A stretch of 64,000 nucleotides of DNA from an uncultured Oscillospiraceae bacterium (GTDB lineage Bacteria; Bacillota; Clostridia; Oscillospirales; Oscillospiraceae): the NCBI GenBank assembly GCA_934569045.1, contig CAKTJX010000004.1, positions 36,509-100,508 on the forward strand. The letters are read 5' to 3'. Made by a program: the position numbers and the translations under genes. Position 1 is the stretch's first letter. Each line of letters starts with the position of its first letter. Of the stretch, positions 41,259 through 49,276 are shown in pieces. The notes below the pieces were generated by a model, which saw only the letters and a list, made by a program, of their open reading frames with translations, made no database searches and was not told where the DNA came from.

Positions 41259-42248
41259 ATGGATTATATCGTATTGGATATGGAATGGAATCAGCCCTGG
41301 CCCGGTTCCCCTTCGTCAAAAAAGCCCCTGCCGGTGGCCATCCGGGGGGAGATCATCCAGATCGGCGCGGTGCGGATCACCCAGGCGGGACAGGTGGCGG
41401 ATGAATTTCAGATCATGGTCAGGCCAAAGGTCTACCGGCACCTGAACCGCCGGGTCAGCAAGCTCACGGGCATCAAAGAGGCCCGGCTGCGGGAAGAGGG
41501 TGTGCCCTTCCCGGAGGCCATGGAGCGGTTCCGCGGCTGGTGCGGGGAGGATGTTATCTTCCTGACCTGGGGCTTTGACGATATCGGCATTCTGCGGGAG
41601 AATCTGCGGCTGTACGGCCTGGAAGAGGACTGGACGGACCGGTGGTACAATGCTCAGATGATTTTCAACGCCCAGACCGATGGCTCCACCTCTCAAAAGG
41701 CCCTGAAAACCGCCATGGAGATGTTTGAAATCGAGGCTACCCGCCCGGCCCACGATGCCCTGGGAGATGCCTACCACACGGCGCAGATCTGCGCGAAGCT
41801 GAATCTGACCAAGGGGGCCGAGGAGTACGATTCCGCTCTGCGCAGCCATGAGAACGGCTTCCACGGTGCGGAGCTCCCCGGCTGCATTCAGCGGGAGGTC
41901 TTCCGGAACCTGCCGGATAAGACCGCTGCCCTGGCCGCCATGTCCGGCAAGGAGAACCGCTGTCCGGTTTGTGACCGGCAGATGCTGGGCTCCCGTTGGT
42001 TTGCCCAGCCGGGCCACCGGTATATGGATCTGGCCGCCTGCCCGGAGCACGGCAAATTCCTGATCCGTGTCCGCATGAGCCAGCAGCCCGACGGCCTGAT
42101 CCGGGTGAGCCGTCTGACCTACGAGGCCACCTCCGAGGCCGCCGAGGCCTACGCCAGACGGGCCGAAAAAGCCGACCCGGAAACCCGCCCCCGCCGCAGG
42201 AGAAGAAGACGCTCCCGGGGGGCAGGCGGTCAGAAAGCGGAATCTTAA
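41259..42248 (+). CDS. DEDD-type 3'-5' exonuclease with Zn-ribbon-like and Arg-rich C-terminus
   Basis: The 329-residue protein starts with an exonuclease domain of the DnaQ/KapD type: YIVLDMEWNQ (first Asp/Glu pair), FLTWGFDDIGILREN (second Asp) and RPAHDALGDAYHTAQI (HxAxxD, third Asp). Residues 226-268 hold four cysteines (CPVCDRQ and, later, ACPEHG with a His) like a small zinc ribbon. The last 25 residues are almost all Arg/Lys (RPRRRRRRRSRG), suggesting nucleic-acid binding. RNA trimming is a reasonable guess. AGAGG lies upstream of the ATG. It is followed directly by a hairpin array. Confidence 0.8.
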   Translation: MDYIVLDMEWNQPWPGSPSSKKPLPVAIRGEIIQIGAVRITQAGQVADEFQIMVRPKVYRHLNRRVSKLTGIKEARLREEGVPFPEAMERFRGWCGEDVIFLTWGFDDIGILRENLRLYGLEEDWTDRWYNAQMIFNAQTDGSTSQKALKTAMEMFEIEATRPAHDALGDAYHTAQICAKLNLTKGAEEYDSALRSHENGFHGAELPGCIQREVFRNLPDKTAALAAMSGKENRCPVCDRQMLGSRWFAQPGHRYMDLAACPEHGKFLIRVRMSQQPDGLIRVSRLTYEATSEAAEAYARRAEKADPETRPRRRRRRRSRGAGGQKAES

Positions 42249-42263
42249 TGGCTTGCAGCCGTG

Positions 42264-42372
42264 GTGAAATCCGGCCTGGGGCCGGGTGAAATCTGTCTTC
42301 GACAGGTGAAATCCGGTTTGACCGGACGAAATCGCCCTTGCGGGCGGATATGGTGTCCCTTCGGGACGATTT
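42264..42372 (+). repeat. TGAAATC hairpin array, copy 5
   Basis: It begins 15 nt after the exonuclease stop. Stems are CCGGCC/GGCCGG, CTGTC/GACAG, CCGGT/ACCGG, CGCCC/GGGCG, then GGTGTCCC-ttc-GGGAC. No clear terminal hairpin follows; bases 42373-42462 show only weak CTCC/GGAG pairing. Confidence 0.9.
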
Positions 42373-42462
42373 TAAATGCTGTCATTTCAAACCGGCAGCC
42401 TCCACGGGAGTCATGCTCCTGTGAGGACTGCTACGGGGAGATGGCGGCATTTTATTTTTAGA

Positions 42463-42518
42463 TTGACAGTTTGGGTTTAATATGTTAGATTATATATGCA
42501 GAGTCTAACAAATTAAAC
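42463..42518 (+). promoter_or_regulatory. Promoter and long dyad operator of the blaI-like operon
   Basis: TTGACA (42463-42468), a 17-nt spacer and TAGATT (42486-42491). A dyad spans the promoter and start: GTTTAAT-at-GTTAGA (42475-42489) is mirrored by TCTAAC-aa-ATTAAAC (42504-42518), with two perfect half-blocks on each side. A repressor bound here would block the -10 region. The BlaI-like product of the next gene is the obvious candidate. Confidence 0.8.
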
Positions 42519-42534
42519 CGAAGGAGCGATTTTT

Positions 42535-42894
42535 ATGCGTACACCGAAAATTTTTGAGAGCGAATACCGTTTCTGCCTGATCCTGTGGGAGCATGAGCCG
42601 GTGCCCTCCGGCAAGCTGGTGGAGCTGTGCCGGGAGAAGCTGGGGTGGAGCAAGGCCACCACCTACACCGTGATCCGCCGCCTGTCCGAGCGGGGGGTGC
42701 TGAAGAATGAGAATACCATCGTCTCCGCCCTGATTTCCAAGGAGGAGGCCCAGGCCTCCCGGCTGGACGAGATGGTGGAGGAGACCTTCGAGGGCTCCAT
42801 GCCCGCCTTTATTGCCGCCTTTTCCAAATCCAAAAAGCTGTCCAAGGAAGAGGTAGAGCAGCTGCAGGCCATGATCGACAGCTACGAGGCGTAA
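42535..42894 (+). CDS. BlaI/MecI/CopY-family transcriptional repressor
   Basis: The 119-residue protein has the BlaI winged helix: FESEYRFCLILWEHEPVPSG, then LGWSKATTYTVIRRLSERGV as the recognition region, and LISKEEAQASRLDEMVEETF with the usual cleavage and dimerisation helix. The family represses its own operon until a membrane protease of the BlaR1/MecR1 type cuts or inactivates it. That protease follows 33 nt downstream. AAGGAG precedes the ATG, and a long dyad overlaps the promoter. Confidence 0.9.
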   Translation: MRTPKIFESEYRFCLILWEHEPVPSGKLVELCREKLGWSKATTYTVIRRLSERGVLKNENTIVSALISKEEAQASRLDEMVEETFEGSMPAFIAAFSKSKKLSKEEVEQLQAMIDSYEA

Positions 42895-42927
42895 AAGCAG
42901 CCAAAAGAAAGACAAGGAGATGATCCT

Positions 42928-45924
42928 ATGGAAGCGCTCTTTTCCAATGTCCTTACCGCAAGCTTTCACGGCAGCATTGTGATCCTGGCGGTGCTGCTGC
43001 TGCGTTTTCTTCTGCGCAAAGCCCCAAGGAAATATATCTGCTTCCTGTGGCTTCTGGCAGGGCTTCGGCTCCTGCTGCCTACCCCGATCCAAAGCAGCCT
43101 CAGCCTGCAGCCCGCTCCGGAGACCAGCCGTCCGGCGGTCTCCGTGACCGAGACTGTGCCGGCAGCGTCCACGCCCCGGCAAACCCTGCCGGAGGCGGAG
43201 AGAATCCGGCAGGAACAGCAGACGGCCCCCGCAGATACGGAGCAGGCGGCGGAGGAACTACCTTCGGACCAGGTGCTCCGCGGTTCCCCCGCCGCCGCCC
43301 CCAAGCCCACCCTTTCCTGGAAGCAGGTGATCCCCTATGTCTGGCTGGGGGTGGCCATCCTCTTTGGCATCTATACCCTCTGTGCCTATGTCCGTCTGCG
43401 GCTTCGGGTCCGGGAGGCGGTGAAAATTCCCGGCGGCTGGGAGTGTGACCGAATTGAGACGGCCTTTATCCTGGGCTTTCTCCATCCCAGAATCTATATT
43501 CCCATGGGCCTGCCGCCCACGGTTCGCAAATATATTCTGGCCCATGAGCGGACCCACCTGGAAAAGGGAGACCATTGGTTCAAGATGATCGGCTTTCTGG
43601 CCCTGGCGCTGCATTGGTTCAATCCGCTGGTATGGCTGGCCTATTATCTGCTCTGCAAGGACATTGAGCTGGCCTGTGACGAGCGGGTGGTGCAGTTCCT
43701 GGAGCTGGAGGAGCGGAAGCGCTATTCCGCCGCCCTGCTGCAATGCTCCACGAACCGCTCCCATTTCGCCGCCTGCCCGGTGGCCTTTGGAGAGGTCAGT
43801 GTGAAGGAGCGGATCAAAAAGGTCCTCTCTTACCGCCGCCCCAGCTTTTGGGTAAGCCTGCTGGCCGTGGCCGCCATCGGGTTTGTGGCGGTGTGTCTGC
43901 TGACGAACCCGAAGGAGGCGGTGGCCCCGGAGCCCGAACCCACCGAGACTGTGGCCCCGGCAACGGAGGAGACACCCCAGACCGCCGAGGCATTGCGGCA
44001 AAAAATCCGGGATGCCCTGGATGACCTGCTGAACGCCCAGGACGGCGGCATCCGCTACACGGCCACCAATGAGGATGATTCCACATATTGGCAGTGCGTC
44101 TATCTGATGCACGGGGCGGATCGCCGTTGGAGCGTCGCGGTAACCGGGGACGGGTACTCCACCGTAGACCACCTGGTTTTGAATGGCCAGGACTATGAGG
44201 GGAAAGATGGCTTGTGGGTTGCCTGTGACCCCGTCCCGGACCCCACCCTGGAATGCCGGGAATGGTTCCAGTGGGACGATCTGGACTACCTGGGGGACGT
44301 TTCCGTGAGCCACACCACCTCCACCAAGGGCTATTCTTACAGCGAGATCCGGTTCCAGGGCACCCGCGGAAAAGACCTTCTTACCTACAGCTTCACCTTT
44401 TCCCAGGACGGAACCCTGCAAAGCGGCAGCGTCACGGGCCTGAAAACGGACTACGGCGACAGGGTATCCATCCAGCCCGAGCAGCCTCTGGAAGGGGACT
44501 GGTCGGAAATTTTCCGGCTGGCATCCGAGCAGACCGTGACCCCGGAGGAATATGAGGACGGCAAAATCCCAAGCAACCGCACGGAATACGACCAGAACTA
44601 CGCCCTGGGAGCCGGGCAGATGCGCTGGCATTTCCTGGATGACAGCTGGCAGTTCGCCCTGGGGGCGGAGAACGCCACCGCTACCGGCCTAACCCTCTTC
44701 TACTGTGAATCTGACGATGACCACCAAAGCCTGACCGCCGAGGCGGGCTTCTGGATCGAGCAGCTGGTGGACGGAAAATGGACGCTCCTCACACCTAAGG
44801 CAGAGGTGACGAACGCCCCGGCAGCCCAGATCCACGTCTCCTGGAACAGCCGGGATACCCTCCCGGTGGACTGGACGGACAGTTACGGCCCCCTGGGCCC
44901 CGGCTTTTACCGCCTGGGCCGCTACCACACCGTCACCATGCCGGACGGCCAGACCGAGACCCGGCACTGCTACGCCAAATTCCGGCTGTATGACCCCAAT
45001 CAGAATGTGCTTTTGGCCAAATGCGCCAACGCGCTGGATGCTCTGCTGGCGCGGGACAGCTACCATATCTACAGCTTTGACTACGGTGAATCCTACAGAC
45101 AGCCGGGCAGTTCCTATCAGCAAAAGAAAATCTGGAAGCAGGGCAGCGACTATTTCAGCCTTTCCAGCAGCATTCAGCGAACGTCCGGGATAAGACGATA
45201 CTATGGAAGCCTGTGGAGAGACGGGAAATATTACGGCCTGGAGTGGAGCGGGGAACCCCTTACTTCTCCTTTAAGCAGTTGGTGGCGCAGCGTGGATGGG
45301 TACATGGACAGCTCTGACCTGAGTATGTGGGATTATTCCATACGTTGGTTTGATTCCAAAGTAGAGGAGGTTATTCAGGAGGGAAATACCATCTCCATCT
45401 ATGAAACCTATGATTTTGATAATCGTTACCAGTGCAGCGAAACGCGGCTGACTTTTGACGATGACGGGAATTTAATGGGAATGGTCCGGTTCTACCTGCC
45501 CACCCGGGATTGTGCTGAGGCAGAAAAGGTGACCGACGAGGAAATGGTGGTGCTTGGGTCCTCCGCTTCGGAGATTCAGCAAAAAATCCGGCAGGTGGAC
45601 GTGTCCGCGCCCATTCCCTTCTCTTATGAGCAGGACGTGGAGGCCAATCCCAAGGCAGTGAAGAGCGGCTTCCGGAATACCTCCGCCAAGCCCATTTCCG
45701 GCGTGGAGGATGCCATCACACTGGCGGACAGGGAATGCACCCTGCCCAACCGGGAGAACGATCTGGCAACCCCTTATTACCAGATTGAAGTCTACCACGA
45801 CGCGGACGCGGGCATCTGGAAGGTGGAGCTCTACTGGTGGCAGGACGAGGATGTCTACCAGGCCATTTATATGGACGAGCAGGGGATTACGCAGATGGTG
45901 GTGAATGAAAAGGAAACCGAGTAG
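42928..45924 (+). CDS. BlaR1-like M56 membrane metallopeptidase with very large sensor region
   Basis: The 998-residue protein has the M56 domain in its first 330 residues, with membrane helices at about 10-30, 40-55, 135-155 and 307-327. The zinc motif is ILAHERTHLEKGDHW (HExxH, about residues 207-211), with the downstream NPLVWLAYYLLCKDIELACDE region. The remaining 650 residues lie outside. They show no penicillin-binding SxxK/SxN/KTG set, so the sensed signal is probably not bound as in BlaR1. They look like several beta-rich domains, including a PepSY-like end (YYQIEVYHDADAGIWKVELY). It forms an operon with the blaI-like gene. The ligand is unknown. Confidence 0.85.
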   Translation: MEALFSNVLTASFHGSIVILAVLLLRFLLRKAPRKYICFLWLLAGLRLLLPTPIQSSLSLQPAPETSRPAVSVTETVPAASTPRQTLPEAERIRQEQQTAPADTEQAAEELPSDQVLRGSPAAAPKPTLSWKQVIPYVWLGVAILFGIYTLCAYVRLRLRVREAVKIPGGWECDRIETAFILGFLHPRIYIPMGLPPTVRKYILAHERTHLEKGDHWFKMIGFLALALHWFNPLVWLAYYLLCKDIELACDERVVQFLELEERKRYSAALLQCSTNRSHFAACPVAFGEVSVKERIKKVLSYRRPSFWVSLLAVAAIGFVAVCLLTNPKEAVAPEPEPTETVAPATEETPQTAEALRQKIRDALDDLLNAQDGGIRYTATNEDDSTYWQCVYLMHGADRRWSVAVTGDGYSTVDHLVLNGQDYEGKDGLWVACDPVPDPTLECREWFQWDDLDYLGDVSVSHTTSTKGYSYSEIRFQGTRGKDLLTYSFTFSQDGTLQSGSVTGLKTDYGDRVSIQPEQPLEGDWSEIFRLASEQTVTPEEYEDGKIPSNRTEYDQNYALGAGQMRWHFLDDSWQFALGAENATATGLTLFYCESDDDHQSLTAEAGFWIEQLVDGKWTLLTPKAEVTNAPAAQIHVSWNSRDTLPVDWTDSYGPLGPGFYRLGRYHTVTMPDGQTETRHCYAKFRLYDPNQNVLLAKCANALDALLARDSYHIYSFDYGESYRQPGSSYQQKKIWKQGSDYFSLSSSIQRTSGIRRYYGSLWRDGKYYGLEWSGEPLTSPLSSWWRSVDGYMDSSDLSMWDYSIRWFDSKVEEVIQEGNTISIYETYDFDNRYQCSETRLTFDDDGNLMGMVRFYLPTRDCAEAEKVTDEEMVVLGSSASEIQQKIRQVDVSAPIPFSYEQDVEANPKAVKSGFRNTSAKPISGVEDAITLADRECTLPNRENDLATPYYQIEVYHDADAGIWKVELYWWQDEDVYQAIYMDEQGITQMVVNEKETE

Positions 45925-45930
45925 TCCTAA

Positions 45931-46040
45931 TGAAATCCAGCCTGCGGCTGGGTGAAATCTGTCTTGCGACAGGTGAAATCCGGTCTTGGACCGGAAGAAA
46001 TCGCCCCTGCGGGCGGATGTGGTGTCCCTTCGGGACGATT
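45931..46040 (+). repeat. TGAAATC hairpin array, copy 6
   Basis: It begins 6 nt after the stop of the BlaR1-like gene. Stems are CAGCC/GGCTG, CTGTC/GACAG, CCGGTC/GACCGG, CGCCC/GGGCG, then GGTGTCCC-ttc-GGGAC. The palindromic element copy 2 follows 12 nt later. Confidence 0.9.
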
Positions 46041-46052
46041 GAAAATACAAAT

Positions 46053-46214
46053 CAATAGTTGGAATATTCCATATTTCATGGATATTTTGTGCGCTTTAAA
46101 ACTTTTGAGCCTTGTAGGGGCGGCTACCAAGCCGCCCGGAAGGTATCGAAAGTGTGTGGTGAAGTCGTAATACTCAGTCCCGGTCACTTCCGGGCGGCTG
46201 ATAGCCGCCCCTAC
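46053..46214 (+). repeat. GTAGGGGCGGCTA palindromic element, copy 2
   Basis: GTAGGGGCGGCTA (46114-46126) and TAGCCGCCCCTAC (46202-46214) are inverted ends, extended inward by GCCGCCCGGAAG / CTTCCGGGCGGC. The AT-rich left flank (46053-46113, ending CTTTAAAACTTTTGAG) is homologous to the flank of copy 1. It lies between array copy 6 and the 3' end of spmB, with no gene inside. Confidence 0.88.
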
Positions 46215-46242
46215 GGGGACGTTTATATTACAACAGCTCCGT

Positions 46243-46755
46243 CTAACGGAAAAATAACCGCGTTGTCCATGCTGCCGCCGTGAAACCCACCAGGTCTGCG
46301 AACAGCGCGGCGGGGAGGGTGTAGCGGCTGCGGCGGATGCCGGCGGCGCCGAAATAGACGCTGACGGTGTAAAACGTGGTCTCCGTGGAGCCCAGCATCA
46401 CGGCGGCGGTGCGCCCAATCTGGGAGTCCACGCCGTAGGTCCGCATCAGGTCGGTGCCCACGGCCAGGGCGGCGCTGCCGCTGATGGGGCGGATCAGTAC
46501 CAGCACCGCGCACTCCGGCGGAATGCCCAGCAGGGAAAAGAGGGGCGCGCAGACCCCTTGCAGCAGCTCCGCCGCTCCGGATGCCCGGAACAGCTCCACG
46601 GCGGTGAGCAGCACCACAAGGGTTGGGAGAATGTCCTTTAGCAGCTTCAGCCCCTCGGCCCCGCCCTCCAGCAGCAGGCCATAGCTGTTTTCCTTTTCCC
46701 GAAGGGCCAGGGCGGAGGCCAGCAGCAAAAGGGCGGGAATCAGGTAGTCCATCAT
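46243..46755 (-). CDS. spmB: Spore maturation protein B
   Basis: The 170-residue membrane protein belongs to the nucleoside-recognition (Gate) domain family and pairs with SpmA in spore core dehydration. Features are LLKDILPTLVVLLTAVELFR, LIRPISGSAALAVGTDLM, and AAVMLGSTETTFYTVSVYFG followed by AAGIRRSRYTLPAALFADL. The start at 46755 overlaps the spmA stop (ATGATG: the TGA lies inside), so translation is coupled. The longer upstream frame is inside spmA in another phase. Confidence 0.9.
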   Translation of the reverse strand: MMDYLIPALLLLASALALREKENSYGLLLEGGAEGLKLLKDILPTLVVLLTAVELFRASGAAELLQGVCAPLFSLLGIPPECAVLVLIRPISGSAALAVGTDLMRTYGVDSQIGRTAAVMLGSTETTFYTVSVYFGAAGIRRSRYTLPAALFADLVGFTAAAWTTRLFFR

Positions 46756-47330
46756 GGCTTCCTCAGTTTTCCGAGCAGGACCGCGGCGGTCACCCCCAGC
46801 CCGGCGGAGAGCAGACTGGTGACCCACACGGCGGGCAGGATATCAAAGGGCTGTCCGCAGCCAAGGGCACTCCGGACGGCGGCCACATTGGTGGGCAGCA
46901 GCTGGATGGAAGCGGTGTTCAGCACCACCAAGCGGCACAGCTGGTCGCTGGCCTCGTCAGACCCCGGTGCTTTCAGCCGTTTGGCGGCCTGGATGCCCAT
47001 GGGAGTGGCGGCGTTGCCCAGCCCCAGCAGATTGGCGCAGAGGTTGGCACAGAGATACCCCCGCAGAACGGAGTCCTTCTGGCTGTCCGGGAAGACCCGT
47101 TTCAGAATGGGATTCAGGAGCCAAGCAAGTATTTCCATGGCCCCGCCCCGCTCCAGGAGCTTCCCAACTCCGGACCACAGGCAAACGGCCCCAGCCATGG
47201 CAACGGTCAGTGTCACCCCGGACTGTGCCCCCCGCATGGCGGCCCCCGCCAGCGCTTCACTCTGCCCGGTCAGAGCTGCCGAAAGCATGCTCACAGCAAT
47301 CAGCCCCGAAAAAATCCACCCCATCACCAT
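46752..47330 (-). CDS. spmA: Spore maturation protein A
   Basis: The 192-residue membrane protein starts MVMGWIFSGLIAVSMLSAAL and has the family stretches AQSGVTLTVAMAGAVCLWSG, ANLLGLGNAATPMGIQAAKR and LVVLNTASIQLLPTNVAAVR. With SpmB it forms a membrane pair needed for full spore dehydration and heat resistance. The start at 47330 has GGGGGC 8 nt upstream; a second Met two codons on is possible. The long frame further up is antisense or shifted relative to rsmI and lacks coding sense. Confidence 0.9.
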   Translation of the reverse strand: MVMGWIFSGLIAVSMLSAALTGQSEALAGAAMRGAQSGVTLTVAMAGAVCLWSGVGKLLERGGAMEILAWLLNPILKRVFPDSQKDSVLRGYLCANLCANLLGLGNAATPMGIQAAKRLKAPGSDEASDQLCRLVVLNTASIQLLPTNVAAVRSALGCGQPFDILPAVWVTSLLSAGLGVTAAVLLGKLRKP

Positions 47331-47375
47331 GCACGCTGCCCCCTTTGGCACAAGGGTATGAAAGGCGGACAGAAA

Positions 47376-47424
47376 AAGAACAGCTCTCCGAATGGGAATC
47401 CCAATTGGAAAGCTGTTCTTCTTT
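47376..47424. terminator. Terminator between rsmI and spmA
   Basis: AAGAACAGCT / AGCTGTTCTT (10 bp) with an inner TGGGA/TCCCA stem is flanked by A and T runs on both sides. It lies 3' of rsmI on the minus strand and can end that transcript. Confidence 0.75.
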
Positions 47425-47425
47425 T

Positions 47426-48259
47426 TTATTCCTCTTCCAGCGCCAGCGCGTAGACCGTATTCTTTGGCAGTCCCAGTTCGGCGGCGGTCTGCTTGACCGC
47501 GTCCTTCCGGGATAGCCCCTGGGCCAGCAGCGCCCGGACACGGGCGGCGGCATCGGCCTCGGTGGGCACTTCCGTGGGGGCCTCCGGGGCCCCTGCCAGA
47601 ATCAGCACGAATTCGCCCTTGGGCGGATTCTCCTGATAGCGCCGCACCGCCTCTCCAAGGGTGGTGCGGATCACCTCTTCGTGGAGCTTGGTCAGCTCCC
47701 GGCACAGGCTGATGGGCCGCTCCGGCCCGAAGACCTCCGCCATGTCCTCCAGCGTGGTCAGCAGCTTGTGGGGCGCTTCGTAGAAGATCATGGTTCTGCG
47801 CTCCTGCTTCAGACTGTCCAGGTGCTCCCGGCGGCTTTTCTTCGCCGTGGACAGGAAGCCCTCAAAGCAGAACCGCCCGGTGGCCTGGGCGGAGATGCTC
47901 AGGGCGGTGATGGCGGCGCAGGGGCCGGGAATGGCGCAGACGGTTACCCCCGCCGCGGCGCACTGCTTCACCAGATCCTCGCCGGGGTCCGAAATGGCGG
48001 GACTCCCTGCGTCAGACACCAGGGCGCAGGTTTCCCCCGCCAGAATTCGGTCCAGAATCTTTTCGCCCTTAAAGGCCTTGTTGTGTTCGTAATAGCTCAC
48101 CAGGGGCTTTTTCAGCTCCAGGTGGTTCAATAGCTTCAGGGTTACCCGGGTATCCTCCGCAGCGATGAAGTCCGCCGATTCCAGGGTTTCCCGGGCACGC
48201 TTGGAAATATCCCCCAAATTGCCGATGGGCGTGGGGACAAGATAGAGCATTCCGGCCAT
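47426..48259 (-). CDS. rsmI: 16S rRNA (cytidine-1402-2'-O)-methyltransferase
   Basis: RsmI methylates the ribose of C1402 in the ribosomal P site. The 277-residue protein has the tetrapyrrole-methylase fold with LYLVPTPIGNLGDISKRARE, DFIAAEDTRVTLKLLNHLEL, ALVSDAGSPAISDPGEDLVK, AIPGPCAAITALSISA and MIFYEAPHKLLTTLEDM. The C-terminal helix-turn-helix tail (LSRKDAVKQTAAELGLPKN) is usual for the family. AGGAGAC precedes the ATG. The TrmN6-like gene lies 14 nt upstream on the same strand, so the two form an operon. Confidence 0.93.
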   Translation of the reverse strand: MAGMLYLVPTPIGNLGDISKRARETLESADFIAAEDTRVTLKLLNHLELKKPLVSYYEHNKAFKGEKILDRILAGETCALVSDAGSPAISDPGEDLVKQCAAAGVTVCAIPGPCAAITALSISAQATGRFCFEGFLSTAKKSRREHLDSLKQERRTMIFYEAPHKLLTTLEDMAEVFGPERPISLCRELTKLHEEVIRTTLGEAVRRYQENPPKGEFVLILAGAPEAPTEVPTEADAAARVRALLAQGLSRKDAVKQTAAELGLPKNTVYALALEEE

Positions 48260-48273
48260 AGTGGTCTCCTATA

Positions 48274-48960
48274 TTATAGATGGTAGATTTTTCGGTATTC
48301 TTCCGTTGGGTTTCCCTGTTCGTCCGTCAGTGTCAGCTCCTGCCAGATAAGCCCGGGCTTCGCCCCCTTGCGCAGGTGCAGCAGGACAATAGCGGGGCTG
48401 CCGCCGGGGCGGTGGCGCACCAGGCACAGCCGCTTGGCCTCCAGCTGGAATTTCCCCGCCTGGGCAATCAGCGCCCCCAGCCGCTCCGGCTTGTGGACCA
48501 GGAACAGGTCACCGCCGTATTTCAGGGCCCAGGCGGCGCTGCGGCAGAGCTCCTCCAGGGAGCAGCAGTCCTCCCGCCGGGCCAGAGGCAGGGCGGATGC
48601 GGGGCCGCCGGAAAAATAGGGCGGGTTGGAGACAACAGCCCCGAAGCTTCCTGCCGGAAACAGGGAGGGAACTTGCCGCAGGTCCGCACATATACTCTCC
48701 ATGCGGCCCGATAGGCCATTGCGGGCGATGTTCGCCAGGGCCGCCGCATGGGCAGAAGCCGTCAGCTCCAGGCCGGTGACGCGGCAGCCGGGGTCCCCGG
48801 CGCACAGCAGCGTGCCCAGGGTGCCGCAGCCGGAGCCCAGATCCAGAACCCGGGCATTCCGGGGGAGCTTTACAAACCAGCTCAGCACCATGGAATCCGT
48901 GCTGAGGGGAAAGCAGCCCTTAGGGATTTCCAGGGTAAAGCCGTTAAACAGTGTTTCCAA
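48274..48960 (-). CDS. TrmN6-like tRNA1(Val) A37 N6-methyltransferase
   Basis: The 228-residue class I methyltransferase has the SAM motif VLDLGSGCGTLGTLL and the N6-adenine motif VVSNPPYFSGG. The N-terminal LETLFNGFTLEIPKGCFPLS and the downstream RsmI fit the common YfiC-RsmI (yabB/yabC) arrangement in Firmicutes. A TTG start at 48960 is proposed: GGAGG lies 4 nt upstream. The only upstream ATG (48996) is in the loop of the ferredoxin terminator. The spacing is short, so the start is uncertain. Confidence 0.82.
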   Translation of the reverse strand: METLFNGFTLEIPKGCFPLSTDSMVLSWFVKLPRNARVLDLGSGCGTLGTLLCAGDPGCRVTGLELTASAHAAALANIARNGLSGRMESICADLRQVPSLFPAGSFGAVVSNPPYFSGGPASALPLARREDCCSLEELCRSAAWALKYGGDLFLVHKPERLGALIAQAGKFQLEAKRLCLVRHRPGGSPAIVLLHLRKGAKPGLIWQELTLTDEQGNPTEEYRKIYHL

Positions 48961-48966
48961 ATTGCC

Positions 48967-49010
48967 TCCGTATAAAAACCGGCCTGCGCTTTGCATAGCG
49001 CAGGCCGGAG
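48967..49010 (-). terminator. Terminator of the ferredoxin gene
   Basis: On the minus strand CCGGCCTGCGCT / AGCGCAGGCCGG (12 bp, about 49008-48979) is followed by TTTTTATA and then by the SD of the methyltransferase gene. Confidence 0.88.
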
Positions 49011-49023
49011 GTGTTCCGAAGAA

Positions 49024-49194
49024 TTAGCCTTCCTCGATCGCTTCAGCGGGGCACTGATCGGCGCAGGAACCGCAGCTGACGCACACGTCAGGGTTGATTA
49101 CGTACTTGTCTTCGCCCTCGGAAATAGCCTCAACGGGGCACTGCTCAGCGCAGGAACCGCACTTCACGCAAGCATCAGTAATATTGTAAGCCAT
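49024..49194 (-). CDS. Clostridial-type 2[4Fe-4S] ferredoxin
   Basis: This 56-residue electron carrier starts MAYNITDACVKCGSCAEQCP. Two identical-pattern cluster sites are visible: CxxCxxCxxxCP at residues 9-20 (CVKCGSCAEQCP) and again at residues 38-49 (CVSCGSCADQCP), separated by an acidic loop and with the usual pseudo-twofold symmetry. It would shuttle electrons for anaerobic oxidoreductases and hydrogenases. AGGAGG lies 8 nt before the ATG, and a strong promoter and a terminator make it a single highly expressed gene. Confidence 0.96.
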   Translation of the reverse strand: MAYNITDACVKCGSCAEQCPVEAISEGEDKYVINPDVCVSCGSCADQCPAEAIEEG

Positions 49195-49248
49195 GAAAAA
49201 TACCTCCTATCGTTTTTTTCAAGTGTGCATTACAAACAATGCATCTTT

Positions 49249-49276
49249 ATTCTAGCATGGATTTTCAAAATTGCAA
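49249..49276 (-). promoter_or_regulatory. Promoter of the ferredoxin gene
   Basis: On the minus strand TTGCAA (49276-49271), a 16-nt spacer and TAGAAT (49254-49249). Confidence 0.65.

Noticed and set aside
28581..46040. Regularly spaced TGAAATC repeats as possible CRISPR arrays
   Set aside because: The shared unit is only 7-8 nt, the parts between are self-complementary hairpins, and there are no cas genes in the window.
46756..47705. Long version of spmA starting at 47705
   Set aside because: The extra 125 residues overlap rsmI in the same direction but another frame, are Arg/Gly/Pro-rich and have no membrane character; a ribosome binding site supports 47330.
48961..48996. ATG at 48996 as start of the TrmN6-like gene
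   Set aside because: This ATG lies in the loop of the ferredoxin terminator; a transcript starting after it could not use it. A TTG with GGAGG upstream is preferred, though its spacing is short.
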